DNA of 64,000 nucleotides from Herbiconiux flava (lineage in GTDB: Bacteria; Actinomycetota; Actinomycetes; Actinomycetales; Microbacteriaceae): the NCBI RefSeq assembly GCF_013409865.1, contig NZ_JACCBM010000001.1, forward strand, positions 2,480,001 to 2,544,000, read 5' to 3'. Below the pieces are notes generated by a model that saw only the letters and a list, made by a program, of their open reading frames with translations, was not told the DNA's origin and did not search any database. Below, piece after piece: positions 26,926-37,486 of the stretch; the stretch's first letter is position 1; every line of letters starts with the position of its first letter. A program made the translations under genes and the position numbers.

Positions 26926-27596
26926 CGAACCTGGCCAGTGCATCCATGAGCCGCCCCCGCGCCGCCTTCGCCCAGGCGGTCGCGGTCGAGCCCGACTTCG
27001 ACCTCGACCTTCCCGGTGTCGGGCACCCGATCGCGCCCCGGCGCATCCAGGTCGTGCCGACCCGCCAGCAGCGCCGGGCCCGCCCGAAGATCGCCTACGC
27101 GGCCGTCGTGGTCACCGGGGTGCTCGCCATCGTCATCACCCAGCTCATGCTGTCGATCGGACTCTCCGACGGCGCCTACGAGATCTCCTCGCTGCAGCAG
27201 CAGCAGAAGGAGCTCGACCGCACCAACCAGACGCTGAGCGAGCAGTACGACTCGCTGTCCTCGCCGCAGAACCTGGCCGCCAGCGCCGAGTCGCTCGGCA
27301 TGGTCGCCAACAGTGCGCCGGTCTACCTCCGTCTCTCCGACGGCGCCGTGCTCGGCTCGCCAGTCGCCGCCGGCGCCACGGGCTCCGTCACCGGCGGGCA
27401 GTCGCTCATCCCGAACGCCTCGCTGAACCCCGTGACGGGCACCGCGGCGACCCCGGCCGACGCCGCGGCCGCTGCGGCGGCCGGAGCGGCGGCGGATGCC
27501 GCGGCCACCGCCGACACGGCGAGCGCGCCTCCCGTGGCCGAGGCCCCGGCCGACGTACCGTGGACGGGTGCTCTTCCCTCCCCGACGACCCGCTGA
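26922..27596 (+). CDS. FtsL-like septal membrane protein
   Basis: A 224-residue bitopic protein: an N-terminal cytoplasmic region (about 58 residues), one membrane helix ([20 protein letters not shown]), then a short coiled coil with repeated Gln ([20 protein letters not shown]) and an Ala-rich tail. This architecture, and the position between rsmH and ftsI, is that of FtsL in actinobacteria, a partner of FtsQ and DivIC in activating FtsWI. Sequence identity in the family is low, so the assignment rests on topology and context. The ATGA overlap with rsmH implies coupling. Confidence 0.85.
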   Translation: MTNLASASMSRPRAAFAQAVAVEPDFDLDLPGVGHPIAPRRIQVVPTRQQRRARPKIAYAAVVVTGVLAIVITQLMLSIGLSDGAYEISSLQQQQKELDRTNQTLSEQYDSLSSPQNLAASAESLGMVANSAPVYLRLSDGAVLGSPVAAGATGSVTGGQSLIPNASLNPVTGTAATPADAAAAAAAGAAADAAATADTASAPPVAEAPADVPWTGALPSPTTR

Positions 27597-27608
27597 TCCC
27601 CGGCGCTC

Positions 27609-29426
27609 GTGAACACCGCCGCGAACCGCACCACCCGGCGTCGCGCCGCTGTGGCCGTCGTCGCCGTGATGGCCGTCGTGGCGGTCTTCGTGATCCGGCT
27701 GGTGAGCATCCAGATCGTGCAGGCCGACACCCTGAACGCCGAGTCGTTCGACAAGCTCTCGGCTGAGACCACCTCCTACGGCCTCCGCGGCGACATCGTC
27801 GACGAGGACGGCACGGTGCTCGCCACCACCGTGCTGCGCTACGACGTCACCGCCTCGCCGAAGTCGGTCACCGATTTCGAGCGCACGGGCGACGACGGCA
27901 AGACGGTCGACGTGACGGCGCTGCAGGCCGCCGGCGAGATCGCCGCGATCATCGGCCAGACCCCCGAGCAGGTCTACGGCACCCTCACGGCCGACCCCTC
28001 CTCGAACCACGTGGTGGTGGTGACGGGCATCGACGTCGACGCCTTCCGCGCCATCCGCGACCTCCAGATCCCGTGGCTGTACTACGAGTCGAATCCCGTG
28101 CGCACCTACCCGAACGGCGCCGTGGCGGGCAGCGTCGTCGGTTTCATGGGCGAGGACCCGAACGCCGACGCCGACGCGGCCGACACCGCCGAGAGCGAGG
28201 ACGAGGTCGGACTCTCCGGCGTCGAGCAGATGCAGAACCAGTGCCTCACCGGCACCGACGGGGTCGAGACCTACGAGCGCGGGGCCGACGGCGTCGCGAT
28301 CCCCGGCTCGAGCCAGACCGTGGTGCAGGCGCAGCAGGGCGGTACCGCGGTGCTCACCCTCGACAGCGACCTGCAGTGGTTCTCGCAGCAGGCACTGCTG
28401 GCGCGCATCCAGGAGACCGGAGCCGCCTGGGGCACCGTAGTGGTGCAGGAGGTCAAGACCGGCAAGCTGCTCGCCGTCGCCGACTACCCGAGCGTCGACC
28501 CCAACGACATCGACGCCACGCCGGCCGACCAGCGCGGCTCCATCGCCTTCCAATCGCCGTTCGAGCCCGGCTCCACCTTCAAGGCTCTGACGGCGGCCTC
28601 GGTGCTCGACGCCGGTCTCGCGAACGTGGGCACCCAGGTCGAGGCGCCCTTCATCTTCACCGACGCCAACGGCGCGTCGACCCGCGACAGCGAGTTCCAC
28701 GTCGACCCGCTGCGGCTCACCTTCGCCGGCGTCATGCAGGAGTCCTCGAACACGGGCACCGCGATGCTCGGCGAGCTGCTCTCGAGCCAGCAGCGCTACG
28801 ACTACATCGAGAAGTTCCACATGACGAAGCCCAGCGAGGTCGGTTTCCCGGCCGAGTCGGGCGGCATCCTCGCCCCGTGGGACGAGTGGGACGACCAGAC
28901 CAACCTCACCACCACCTTCGGCCAGGGCGTGTCGAACACGGCCATCCAGATCGCGAGCCTCTACCAGACCCTCGGCAACGGCGGCGTGCGCCTGCCCGTG
29001 CAGCTGCTCGAGGGCTGCAGGACCGAGGACGGCACGGTGACGGGCGCTCCGGATGCGACGGGCGAGCAGATCGTGCCGGGCACCGTCTCCACCGATGTCG
29101 TGAACATGCTCGAGACCGTCGTCTCGGGTGGCTACGCCTCGAAGGAGCTGTCGATCCCGGGCTACCGGGTGGCCGCGAAGACCGGAACGGCGCAGATGAG
29201 CGACGGCTCGGGAGCCTACGGCGACAGCTACATCACCTCGGTCGCCGGGCTCGCTCCGGCGGAGGACCCGCAGTACGTCGTTTCGGTCACCATCGCGAAG
29301 CCCGTTACCATTGAGTCGGCCCTGGCTGCGGCGCCGGTCTTCCAGAAGATCATGTCGCAGGTGCTGAAGGAGAAGCGCGTGCTTCCCTCCACCGTTCCTT
29401 CGCCAGACCTGCCGACGACGTATTGA
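27609..29426 (+). CDS. ftsI: Septal peptidoglycan transpeptidase (PBP3/FtsI)
   Basis: A 605-residue class B penicillin-binding protein. It has an N-terminal membrane anchor (RRAAVAVVAVMAVVAVFVIR), a dimerisation domain starting with YGLRGDIVDEDGTVLA, and a transpeptidase domain with SxxK (Ser322-Lys325, GSTFK), SxN (Ser379-Asn381) and KTG (Lys524, KTGTAQ). It crosslinks peptidoglycan at the septum, together with FtsW. The GTG start is 13 bases after the FtsL-like gene. Confidence 0.96.
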   Translation: MNTAANRTTRRRAAVAVVAVMAVVAVFVIRLVSIQIVQADTLNAESFDKLSAETTSYGLRGDIVDEDGTVLATTVLRYDVTASPKSVTDFERTGDDGKTVDVTALQAAGEIAAIIGQTPEQVYGTLTADPSSNHVVVVTGIDVDAFRAIRDLQIPWLYYESNPVRTYPNGAVAGSVVGFMGEDPNADADAADTAESEDEVGLSGVEQMQNQCLTGTDGVETYERGADGVAIPGSSQTVVQAQQGGTAVLTLDSDLQWFSQQALLARIQETGAAWGTVVVQEVKTGKLLAVADYPSVDPNDIDATPADQRGSIAFQSPFEPGSTFKALTAASVLDAGLANVGTQVEAPFIFTDANGASTRDSEFHVDPLRLTFAGVMQESSNTGTAMLGELLSSQQRYDYIEKFHMTKPSEVGFPAESGGILAPWDEWDDQTNLTTTFGQGVSNTAIQIASLYQTLGNGGVRLPVQLLEGCRTEDGTVTGAPDATGEQIVPGTVSTDVVNMLETVVSGGYASKELSIPGYRVAAKTGTAQMSDGSGAYGDSYITSVAGLAPAEDPQYVVSVTIAKPVTIESALAAAPVFQKIMSQVLKEKRVLPSTVPSPDLPTTY

Positions 29427-29441
29427 GCACCAAGGAGACCA

Positions 29442-31028
29442 GTGGCTGATCGGGGTTCTTCGGCGCTTCGACCCGAGCATCCGATCGAGCGGTCCCTGCC
29501 GCATCTCGTGGAGGAGTTCGGCCTCGAGCAGCGCGGCCTGCCCGTCTCCGAGGTCGTGTCGGGCATCACTCTCTCCTCGCACGACGTCGTTCCGGGCGAC
29601 CTCTACGTGGGCCTCGCCGGCAAGCGGCACCACGGGGCCCGGTTCGCCGAGGCAGCCCGGGAGGCGGGTGCCGTCGCGATCCTGACCGACGACGAAGGCG
29701 CCGAGATCGCGGCCGATGCCGGTCTGCCGATCATCGTCACCCCCGAGCCGCGGCTCGCGCTCGGCGAGCTCGCGGCGTGGATCTACCGCACCCGCGAGGA
29801 GCCGCCGACGATGTTCGGCGTCACCGGCACGAACGGCAAGACGAGCGTGGCCTACCTGCTCGAGGCGATCCTCCGCCAGCTCGGCGTCGTGGCCGGCATC
29901 AGCACCACCGCCGAGCGCCGCATCGGCGACGAGGTCATCGTCTCCAAGCTCACGACCCCCGAGGCCACCGAGATCCACGCGATGCTGGCACGGATGCGCG
30001 AGGCCGACGTGCGCTCGGTCGTGCTCGAGGTCTCGGCGCAGGCCATCACCCAGCACCGCGTCGACGGCATCGTCTTCGACGTGGTCGGGTTCACCAACCT
30101 CACCCACGACCACCTCGACGACTACGAGACCATGGACGTCTACTACGCCGCCAAGCGGGAGCTGTTCCAGCCCGACCGCGCCCGGCGCGGTGTCGTGATG
30201 GTCGACGGCGACTGGGGCGGCCGGCTCGCGCAGGAGTCGCGCATCCCGATCACCACGATCGCCACCGACCCGGCGGCCGACGCGGAGTGGACGCTGACGA
30301 TCGACGAGGAGCGCCCGGAGCGCACCACGTTCACCCTGCGCGGCCCCGACCACCGCACGCTGACGACCTCGGTGCCGCTGCTCGGCGCCTACATGGCGGC
30401 CAACGCGGCCCTCGCCATCGTGATGCTGGTGGAGTCGGGCTTCGACCTCGACGCCATCGCGCACGCGCTGAACATCGCGCACGACGCCGAGGGCACCGAG
30501 ATCCACGACGACGGCTTCGTCGCGGGCATCGACGTGTACATCCCGGGCCGGGCCGAGAAGGTCTCCGGCGAGTCGGGCCCCATCGTCTACATCGACTACG
30601 GCCACAGCCCCGACGCGTTCACCTCGACGCTCGAGTCGATCCGCCGCGTCTCCGACGGCCGCGTCATCATGCTGTTCGGCGCCGACGGCGACCGCGACCC
30701 CTCCAAGCGCGAGGAGATGGGCGCGATCGCGGCCCGGCTGGCGGATGCGGTGGTCGTCACCGACTTCCACCCCCGCTTCGAAGACCCCGCCTCCATCCGC
30801 GCCGCGCTGATCGCCGGGGCGAAGAGGGCGGTGCCCGACCGCGAGATCCACGAGGTGCCCGACCCGCGGGCCGCCTTCCGCACGGCGCTCTCCCTCGCGG
30901 GCGAGGGCGACGTCATCCTCTACGCCGGCCCCGGTCACGAGGACTACCACGAGGTCGCGGGGGAGCGCATCCCCTACTCGGCCCGCGACGACGCGCGCAG
31001 TGCGCTGCACGAACACGGATGGCTCTGA
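29442..31028 (+). CDS. murE: UDP-N-acetylmuramoyl-tripeptide synthetase MurE
   Basis: A 528-residue Mur ligase that adds the third amino acid to UDP-MurNAc-L-Ala-D-Glu. It has the ATP motif [17 protein letters not shown], the LTHDHLDDYETMDVYYAAKRELF block containing the carbamylated Lys, and the C-terminal substrate region. Where meso-diaminopimelate enzymes carry DNPR, this one reads TDFHPRFEDP (Thr440-Pro449). Microbacteriaceae often use other diamino acids or homoserine at this position, so the amino acid added cannot be assumed to be diaminopimelate. AAGGAG precedes the GTG start. Confidence 0.95.
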   Translation: MADRGSSALRPEHPIERSLPHLVEEFGLEQRGLPVSEVVSGITLSSHDVVPGDLYVGLAGKRHHGARFAEAAREAGAVAILTDDEGAEIAADAGLPIIVTPEPRLALGELAAWIYRTREEPPTMFGVTGTNGKTSVAYLLEAILRQLGVVAGISTTAERRIGDEVIVSKLTTPEATEIHAMLARMREADVRSVVLEVSAQAITQHRVDGIVFDVVGFTNLTHDHLDDYETMDVYYAAKRELFQPDRARRGVVMVDGDWGGRLAQESRIPITTIATDPAADAEWTLTIDEERPERTTFTLRGPDHRTLTTSVPLLGAYMAANAALAIVMLVESGFDLDAIAHALNIAHDAEGTEIHDDGFVAGIDVYIPGRAEKVSGESGPIVYIDYGHSPDAFTSTLESIRRVSDGRVIMLFGADGDRDPSKREEMGAIAARLADAVVVTDFHPRFEDPASIRAALIAGAKRAVPDREIHEVPDPRAAFRTALSLAGEGDVILYAGPGHEDYHEVAGERIPYSARDDARSALHEHGWL

Positions 31029-31032
31029 CGAC

Positions 31033-32484
31033 ATGCTCGATCTCACACTGACCGAGATCGCGGAGGCGCTCCAGGGCGAACTCGTGATCACCGACGCGGC
31101 CGCCGACGCCGGGTACTCCCCGGCGACGGTGGTGAACGGCACCGTCGACACCGACTCCCGGCTGATCGGCGAGGGTGACGTCTTCGTCGCCAAGCGCGGC
31201 GAGTTCGACGACGGCCACCGCTTCGTCGGCGCCGCCGTGGAGTCCGGCGCCGCCCTCGTGGTGGTCGAGCACGCCTTCGCGGACGCCGAGCGCGAGGCGG
31301 GCCGGCAGCTGCCCGTCGCCCAGATCGTCGTCGACGACTCGGTGATCGCTCTGGGCCACTTCGCCACGGACGTCGTGAGCCGGGTGCGTGCATCCGGAAA
31401 CCTGAAGATCGTCGGCATCACGGGGTCGAACGGCAAGACGACCACCAAGAACCTGCTGCGCGCCGTGCTCGAGCGCGTCGGCGAGACCGTCGCCCCGCGC
31501 GACTCGTTCAACAACGAGGTGGGTGCGCCGCTGACCATGCTGAAGCTCACGCCGACCACCCGGTTCCTCGTGGCCGAGATGGGCGCGAGCGGGAAGGGCG
31601 AGATCACCCGGCTGATCCGCATGGCGAAGCCCGACGTCGGCGTCGTGCTGACGGTCGGCCTCGCGCACGCCGGCGAGTTCGGCGGCATCGAGACGACGCT
31701 GGCGACCAAGACCGAGATGGTGATCGACCTCGACGAGAGCGACGTCGCCGTGCTCAACCGCGACGACGCCCGGGTGGCCGGCATGGCCGGGAAGACCCGC
31801 GCCCGTGTGCTGTGGTTCGGCCTCGGCGACGACTCCGAGGTGCGCGCCACCGAGATCGAGGCGAGCGCCTCGGGCACGACCTTCATCCTGCACCTGCCCG
31901 ACGGGCAGTCGCGCCCCGTGCGCTTCGCCGTTCTCGGGGAGCACCACGTGATGAACGCCCTCGCGGCGGCCTCGGCCGCGCACGTGCTCGGCGTCGCCAT
32001 CGACGACATCGTGGGCGCGCTCGAGACCGTGACCCGCGCCGAGCGCTGGCGCATGGAGGTGATGGGCGGCGGTGACCGCCCCACCGTCATCAACGACGCC
32101 TACAACGCGAGCCCCGACTCCATGGCGGCCGCCCTGAAGACCCTCGCCCAGATCGCCGCCCCCGGGCAGCGCACGGTCGCGGTGCTCGGCGAGATGAGCG
32201 AGCTCGGGCCGTACTCCGTCGAGGAGCACGACCGCATCGGCCGGATGGTCGTGCGGCTGAACATCGGCAAGCTCTTCGTCGTGGGCGAGGGCGCCCGTGC
32301 CATCCACCTCGCCGCCGAGCACGAGGGATCGTGGGGCGGGGAGGCCGTCTTCGCGGCCGACGCCGACGAGGCCTACGCGCTGATCGCCGCCGAGCTGCGG
32401 CCCGACGACCTCGTGCTGGTGAAGTCGTCGAACTCGGCGCGCCTGCGCTTCCTCGGCGACAGGATCGCGGAGGCGACGACATGA
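31033..32484 (+). CDS. murF: UDP-N-acetylmuramoyl-tripeptide--D-alanyl-D-alanine ligase
   Basis: A 483-residue Mur ligase that adds D-Ala-D-Ala, completing the pentapeptide precursor. Motifs: [20 protein letters not shown] at the N-terminal domain, ATP-binding [14 protein letters not shown], and [17 protein letters not shown] in the C-terminal domain. The ATG at 31,033 follows the murE stop by four bases. The stop overlaps mraY by ATGA. Confidence 0.96.
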   Translation: MLDLTLTEIAEALQGELVITDAAADAGYSPATVVNGTVDTDSRLIGEGDVFVAKRGEFDDGHRFVGAAVESGAALVVVEHAFADAEREAGRQLPVAQIVVDDSVIALGHFATDVVSRVRASGNLKIVGITGSNGKTTTKNLLRAVLERVGETVAPRDSFNNEVGAPLTMLKLTPTTRFLVAEMGASGKGEITRLIRMAKPDVGVVLTVGLAHAGEFGGIETTLATKTEMVIDLDESDVAVLNRDDARVAGMAGKTRARVLWFGLGDDSEVRATEIEASASGTTFILHLPDGQSRPVRFAVLGEHHVMNALAAASAAHVLGVAIDDIVGALETVTRAERWRMEVMGGGDRPTVINDAYNASPDSMAAALKTLAQIAAPGQRTVAVLGEMSELGPYSVEEHDRIGRMVVRLNIGKLFVVGEGARAIHLAAEHEGSWGGEAVFAADADEAYALIAAELRPDDLVLVKSSNSARLRFLGDRIAEATT

Positions 32485-33575
32485 TCACCCTGCTCGCCTC
32501 GGCCTCGATCTCGCTCGCGTTCTCACTCTTCCTGACACCGGTGTTCATCCGGCTGTTCAAGCGCTTCGCCTGGGGCCAGTTCATCAACGTCGACACCCCC
32601 GACGCCCACCACGTGAAGCGCGGGACGCCCACCATGGGCGGCATCGTGATCATCCTCGCGGTGCTCTTCGGCTACTTCGTCTCGGCGCTGGCCACCCAGG
32701 AGATGCCGACGATGTCGGGCCTCCTGGTGCTGTTCCTGATGACCGGGCTCGGCATCGTGGGCTTCCTCGACGACTTCCTCAAGGTGCACAAGGAGCGGAG
32801 CCTCGGCCTCACGCCCTGGGCGAAGATCACCGGACAGGTGATCGTCGGCGTCGTGTTCGCGCTGCTCGCGATCCAGTTCCCGAACACCCAGGGCGAGACC
32901 CCGGCCTCGACGCAGATCTCGTTCATCCGCGACCTGCCGTTCGACTTCCTGTCGTGGGGCCTCATCGTCGGCACCATCGCCTTCGTCATCTGGATCTGCG
33001 TGATGGTGATCGCGACCTCGAACGGCGTGAACCTCACCGACGGTCTCGACGGGCTGGCGCCCGGGTCGAGCATCCTGGCCATCGGCTCGTTCATCGTGAT
33101 CGGCTTCTGGCAGTTCAACCAGTCCTGCGCCAACGCCACGCTCGACCTCGACGTGCTCGACAAGTGCTACGACGTGCGCGACCCGCTCGACCTCGCGGTC
33201 GTGGCGGCGAGCATCGTCGGCGCGCTGATCGGCTTCCTCTGGTGGAACACCAACCCCGCCAAGATCTTCCTCGGTGACACCGGCTCGCTCGCCCTCGGCG
33301 GCGCGCTGGCGGCCCTCGCGATCCTGTCGCGCACCGAGCTGCTGCTCATCCTGATCGGCGGCATCTTCGTGATCGTCGCCGGCCAGGTCGCCGTGCAGCT
33401 GACCTACTTCAAGCTCACCAAGGGCAAGCGCATCTGGCGGGCGAGCCCGCTGCACCACCACTTCGAGATGAAGGGCTGGGCCGAGGTCACCATCGTGGTG
33501 CGCTTCTGGATCATCGCCGGGCTCTTCGTCGCGGGCGCCGTCGGCTCGTTCTACCTCGAGTGGCTCTCCCGATGA
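32481..33575 (+). CDS. mraY: Phospho-N-acetylmuramoyl-pentapeptide-transferase
   Basis: A 364-residue, about ten-helix membrane enzyme that transfers phospho-MurNAc-pentapeptide to undecaprenyl phosphate to form lipid I. It shows the family blocks [10 protein letters not shown], the Asp-rich [29 protein letters not shown] and [12 protein letters not shown], with the HHHFE motif near the end. ATGA overlaps link it to murF and murD. Confidence 0.97.
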   Translation: MITLLASASISLAFSLFLTPVFIRLFKRFAWGQFINVDTPDAHHVKRGTPTMGGIVIILAVLFGYFVSALATQEMPTMSGLLVLFLMTGLGIVGFLDDFLKVHKERSLGLTPWAKITGQVIVGVVFALLAIQFPNTQGETPASTQISFIRDLPFDFLSWGLIVGTIAFVIWICVMVIATSNGVNLTDGLDGLAPGSSILAIGSFIVIGFWQFNQSCANATLDLDVLDKCYDVRDPLDLAVVAASIVGALIGFLWWNTNPAKIFLGDTGSLALGGALAALAILSRTELLLILIGGIFVIVAGQVAVQLTYFKLTKGKRIWRASPLHHHFEMKGWAEVTIVVRFWIIAGLFVAGAVGSFYLEWLSR

Positions 33576-35122
33576 CCGCGGAGCGCCTCGACGGCCTGAC
33601 CAGCTGGCACGCCGACTGGAGCGGCCTGCGGGTCGCCGTGCTCGGCCTCGGGATGACCGGCTTCTCGGTGGCCGACACCCTCACCGAGCTGGGCTCCTCG
33701 GTGCTCGTCGTCGCCGCGAAGGCGTCGAAGGAGTACTCCGACCTCGTGCCCGTCATCGGCGCCCGGCTCGAGCTGGCCCCGTCGGGTGAGATTCCGGATG
33801 CGCTCGTCGAGCACGATCCCGAGCTGGTCGTGGCTTCTCCCGGCTACCACCCCGACGACGCCCTGATCGCGTGGGCCGAGTCCCGCGGCATCCCGGTCTG
33901 GGGCGACGTCGAGCTCGCCTGGCGCCTCCGCGACAAGGTCGTGAACCCGCAGACCGGCAGGCCCGCCGACTGGATCGCCGTGACCGGCACCAACGGCAAG
34001 ACCACCACCGTTCAGCTCACCGCCTCGATGCTGCTGGCCGCCGGGCACCGCGTGGCCCCGTGCGGCAACATCGGCATCCCGGTGCTCGACGCGATCCGCG
34101 ACCCCGAGGGCTTCGACGTGCTCGTGGTCGAGCTCTCCAGCTACCAGCTGCACTCCACCTCGAGCATGTCGCCCTGGGCGTCGGTCGTGCTGAACGTCGC
34201 CGACGACCACCTCGACTGGCACGGTTCGTTCGAGGCCTACGCCGCCGCCAAGGCGCGCGTCTACACGGCCACCCAGGTGGCCTGCGTGTACAACAAGTCC
34301 GACGAGCTCACGATGCGCATGGTCGAGGAGGCCGAGGTCGTCGACGGCGCCCGGGCCATCGGCTTCGGGCTCGGCGTGCCCGGACCGAGCGACTTCGGCA
34401 TCGTCGACGGCATCCTCTGCGACCGCGCCTTCCTCGAGGAGCGCCGCGACTCGGCGCTCGAGATCGCCACGGTCGAGGAGCTCGCCCTGCGCGGACTCGG
34501 CGCGCCCCACACCGTCGCCGACGTGCTGGCGGCCGCGGCCCTGGCCCGCAGCTACGGCATCTCGGTCGAGGCCGTGCGCGCCGCCCTCGCCGGCTTCAGC
34601 CTCGACCGTCACCGCATCGAGCACGTGGTGAGCGCCGGGGGAGTGACCTGGGTCGACGACTCCAAGGCCACCAACCCGCACGCCGCCGCCGCCTCGATCA
34701 AGGCCTACCCCTCGGTGGTCTGGGTCGTCGGCGGGCTCCTCAAGGGCGTCGACATCGACCCGCTGGTCGCCTCCTCGGTGGCCTCCAGCGGCCCCGACGG
34801 CACCGCCCGCGTGCGGGCCGTCGTGGTGATCGGCGTCGACCGCAGCGAGGTGCTCGCGTCCATCCGGCGACACGCGCCGGAGCTTCCGCTGTTCGAGGTC
34901 GATCACGAAGAGACTGAGGACGTGATGACCGCGGCGGTCGCCCTGGCGGCCGGTGCGGCTCTGCCCGGAGACGTCGTGCTGTTGGCCCCGGCCGCGGCAT
35001 CGATGGACCAGTTCGCAGACTACGCCGACCGCGGTGACCGATTCGCGGAGGCTGTGCGCAAGCACGTGGGAGGTACAGACGGTGACCACGACGCCCTCCC
35101 GGAGCCTCCCGCGGCCCACTGA
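33572..35122 (+). CDS. murD: UDP-N-acetylmuramoylalanine--D-glutamate ligase
   Basis: A 516-residue Mur ligase adding D-Glu to UDP-MurNAc-L-Ala. It has the N-terminal Rossmann segment [20 protein letters not shown], the ATP motif [19 protein letters not shown], and [10 protein letters not shown] with [15 protein letters not shown] in the last domain. It starts within the mraY stop (ATGA) and its last 41 bases overlap the start of ftsW. Confidence 0.96.
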   Translation: MTAERLDGLTSWHADWSGLRVAVLGLGMTGFSVADTLTELGSSVLVVAAKASKEYSDLVPVIGARLELAPSGEIPDALVEHDPELVVASPGYHPDDALIAWAESRGIPVWGDVELAWRLRDKVVNPQTGRPADWIAVTGTNGKTTTVQLTASMLLAAGHRVAPCGNIGIPVLDAIRDPEGFDVLVVELSSYQLHSTSSMSPWASVVLNVADDHLDWHGSFEAYAAAKARVYTATQVACVYNKSDELTMRMVEEAEVVDGARAIGFGLGVPGPSDFGIVDGILCDRAFLEERRDSALEIATVEELALRGLGAPHTVADVLAAAALARSYGISVEAVRAALAGFSLDRHRIEHVVSAGGVTWVDDSKATNPHAAAASIKAYPSVVWVVGGLLKGVDIDPLVASSVASSGPDGTARVRAVVVIGVDRSEVLASIRRHAPELPLFEVDHEETEDVMTAAVALAAGAALPGDVVLLAPAAASMDQFADYADRGDRFAEAVRKHVGGTDGDHDALPEPPAAH

Positions 35123-36293
35123 CCGCCCGCGGCTCGACGGCGGCCCCCGTTCGGCCCGCATCTCGCTCGGCCAGGTCTTCACGGCCGAGTCGGGCAACTA
35201 CTTCCTGCTGCTCGGCACCACGCTCTTCCTGGTGCTGCTCGGCCTGGTGATGGTGCTCTCCTCGAGCTCGATCGACTCCTACGTCGGCCGGCAGGGCTTC
35301 TTCGGCGTGTTCTGGAAGCAGGGCATGTTCGCCCTGATCGGCATCCCGCTGATGCTCGTCATCTCACGCCTGCCCATCCGCTTCTTCAAGCGCTGGGCCT
35401 GGGTCGCGATCTTCGTGGCGGTCGGCGTGCAGCTGCTCGTGTTCACGCCGCTCGGCATCGAGGTCGGTGGCAACCTGAACTGGATCGGCATTGGCAGCTT
35501 CAACTTCCAGCCCTCGGAGCTGGTGAAGCTCGCCCTCGTCATCTGGATGGGCTCGATCCTGACGAAGAAGGAGCCCCTGCTCGGGCAGCTCGGCCACGTC
35601 GCCATCCCCATCCTCCCCGTGGCGGGCGGCGCCATCCTGCTCGTGCTTCTCGGCGGCGACCTCGGCACCGTGATGATCATGGCGGGCCTCGTCTTCGGCG
35701 CGCTCTTCTACGCCGGCATCAAGCTCAGGATGCTCTTCCTCCCCGTCATCGCCGGAGCCCTCATCGCCGTGGTCGTCGCCTTCTCCAGCGAGAGCCGCAC
35801 CACGCGCATCATGGCCTTCTTCACGGGCGGCGGGGCGGACTACGAGGGCACCGACTGGCAGGCGCAGCACGGCCTCTGGGCGCTCGCCAGCGGCGGCGTC
35901 TTCGGTGTCGGCCTCGGCAACTCCCGCGCCAAGTGGTCCTGGCTGCCGGCCGCCGACAACGACTACATCTTCGCCATCATCGGCGAGGAGCTGGGGCTGA
36001 TCGGCGCGGTCGTGGTGCTGCTGATGTTCATCGCGCTGGCCATCGCGTTCGTGCGCATCATCCGCTCGTCGACCGACATGTTCTCGCGGGTCGCCACCGG
36101 CGCCGTGATGGTGTGGCTGATCGGCCAGGCCTTCGTGAACATCGCCGTGGTGCTCGGCGTGCTGCCCGTGCTCGGCGTGCCGCTGCCGCTGATCTCCTCG
36201 GGCGGCTCGGCGCTGCTGACGACCCTCGCCGCGATCGGGATCGTGCTCGCCATCGCCCGCGAGAACTCCCAGGGCGAGCAGGCCGCCCGATGA
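35082..36293 (+). CDS. ftsW: Septal peptidoglycan glycosyltransferase FtsW (SEDS)
   Basis: A 403-residue SEDS-family polymerase with about ten membrane helices. Signature parts are FQPSELVKLALVIWMGSIL, GGDLGTVMIM, the extracellular loop ending GLWALASGGVFGVGLGNS, FAIIGEELGLIG and GVPLPLISSGGSALL. It polymerises lipid II at the septum with FtsI. The GTG at 35,082 has GGGAGG eight bases upstream and lies inside murD, giving a 41-base overlap. Confidence 0.96.
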   Translation: MTTTPSRSLPRPTDRPRLDGGPRSARISLGQVFTAESGNYFLLLGTTLFLVLLGLVMVLSSSSIDSYVGRQGFFGVFWKQGMFALIGIPLMLVISRLPIRFFKRWAWVAIFVAVGVQLLVFTPLGIEVGGNLNWIGIGSFNFQPSELVKLALVIWMGSILTKKEPLLGQLGHVAIPILPVAGGAILLVLLGGDLGTVMIMAGLVFGALFYAGIKLRMLFLPVIAGALIAVVVAFSSESRTTRIMAFFTGGGADYEGTDWQAQHGLWALASGGVFGVGLGNSRAKWSWLPAADNDYIFAIIGEELGLIGAVVVLLMFIALAIAFVRIIRSSTDMFSRVATGAVMVWLIGQAFVNIAVVLGVLPVLGVPLPLISSGGSALLTTLAAIGIVLAIARENSQGEQAAR

Positions 36294-37393
36294 CGACCTA
36301 CCTGCTCGCCGGCGGCGGCACCGCGGGCCATGTGAACCCGCTGCTCGCCACGGCCGACGAGCTGCGCCGCCGTGAGCCCGATGCGACCGTGCTCGTGCTC
36401 GGCACCGCGGAGGGCCTCGAGGCCCGGCTCGTGCCCGAGCGCGGTCACGAGCTGCTCACCATCCCCAAGCTCCCGTTCCCGCGGCGGCCGAACGGAGCCG
36501 CCCTGCGGTTCCCGGATGCCCTGCGCCGCACGATCGCGCAGGTGGCCTCACTCATCCGCAGCCGGGGTGTCGACGTCGTGGTGGGCTTCGGCGGCTACGC
36601 CTCCGCGCCGGGCTACCTCGGGGCGCGGCGCGCCCGGGTGCCGTTCGTGATCCACGAGGGCAACGCCAAGCCCGGGCTCGCCAACGTGCTGGGCGCCCGC
36701 TTCAGCCCCTACGTCGGCGTCAGCTTCGCCGCGACCCGGCTGCCGAACGCGACGCTCACGGGCATGCCGCTGCGGCGCGAGGTGACGGCCCTGGCCGACC
36801 CGGGTGTGCGCGCCGCCGCCCGCCTCGAGGCCGCCGCCGCCTTCGGGCTCGACCCCGCCCGGCCGACACTCCTCGTCACCGGCGGATCGCTCGGCGCGCG
36901 CCGCATCAACGCGACGGTCGTCGCCTCGGCGCCCGCGCTCGTCGATGCCGGCTGGAACGTGCTGCACATCGCGGGGAACCAGTCCGAGGTCGCCGATCCG
37001 GGCCTGCCCGGCTACGCGTTCGTGCACTACTGCGACCGGATGGACCTCGCCCTGGCGGCGGCCGACCTCGCCGTCTCGCGGGCCGGCGGATCGACGGTGT
37101 CCGAGCTCGCGGTGGTCGGCGTGCCGTCGGTGCTCGTGCCCTACGCGGTCGGCAACGGCGAGCAGCGCTTCAACGCACTCGACCTCGTGAACGCGGGCGG
37201 GGCGAGGATCGTGCCCGACGCGGAGTTCCTGCCCGAGCGGGTCTCCGCGGAGCTCGTGCCCCTGCTCGGCGATCGGTCGCGCATCGATGCGATGGCGGCC
37301 GCCGCGCGCTCGGTCGGCATCCCCGACGCGGCCGAGCGGCTCGTGCAGCTCGTCGGACGCGCGCTGGCCGGTGACGGGGGCGGGCGCCGGTGA
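36290..37393 (+). CDS. murG: Undecaprenyldiphospho-muramoylpentapeptide beta-N-acetylglucosaminyltransferase
   Basis: A 367-residue GT28 enzyme that adds GlcNAc to lipid I to give lipid II on the inner face of the membrane. It has the N-terminal LLAGGGTAGHVNPLLA loop, VVGFGGYASAPGYLGA, VTGGSLGARRIN and the acceptor/donor region SRAGGSTVSELAVVGVPS with GNGEQRFNA. The start overlaps ftsW by ATGA. Confidence 0.97.
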   Translation: MTTYLLAGGGTAGHVNPLLATADELRRREPDATVLVLGTAEGLEARLVPERGHELLTIPKLPFPRRPNGAALRFPDALRRTIAQVASLIRSRGVDVVVGFGGYASAPGYLGARRARVPFVIHEGNAKPGLANVLGARFSPYVGVSFAATRLPNATLTGMPLRREVTALADPGVRAAARLEAAAAFGLDPARPTLLVTGGSLGARRINATVVASAPALVDAGWNVLHIAGNQSEVADPGLPGYAFVHYCDRMDLALAAADLAVSRAGGSTVSELAVVGVPSVLVPYAVGNGEQRFNALDLVNAGGARIVPDAEFLPERVSAELVPLLGDRSRIDAMAAAARSVGIPDAAERLVQLVGRALAGDGGGRR

Positions 37394-37406
37394 GCGTAAC
37401 GTTGTG

Positions 37407-37435
37407 TCGGATGTCCGGCAGCACCGAACATCCGA
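37407..37435 (+). other. Intercistronic hairpin between murG and murC
   Basis: TCGGATGT (37,407-37,414) pairs perfectly with ACATCCGA (37,428-37,435); inside, after one mismatch, CGG pairs with CCG around a CAGCA loop. It lies in the 93-base gap, which is unusual in this otherwise tightly overlapped cluster. No T-run follows, so attenuation, processing or mRNA stability is more likely than simple termination. Confidence 0.6.
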
Positions 37436-37486
37436 GGACCCCGCCCCACCGAGCACTCCGCACCCGATCAGAAAGGGCATGAACCC

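Noticed and set aside
26526..32093. A 1855-codon open frame on the minus strand across rsmH to murF.
   Set aside because: It is antisense to seven well-supported genes, has low-complexity Arg/Ala/Asp composition and no domain. In DNA this GC-rich, long antisense frames arise because stop codons are rare opposite GC-biased third positions.
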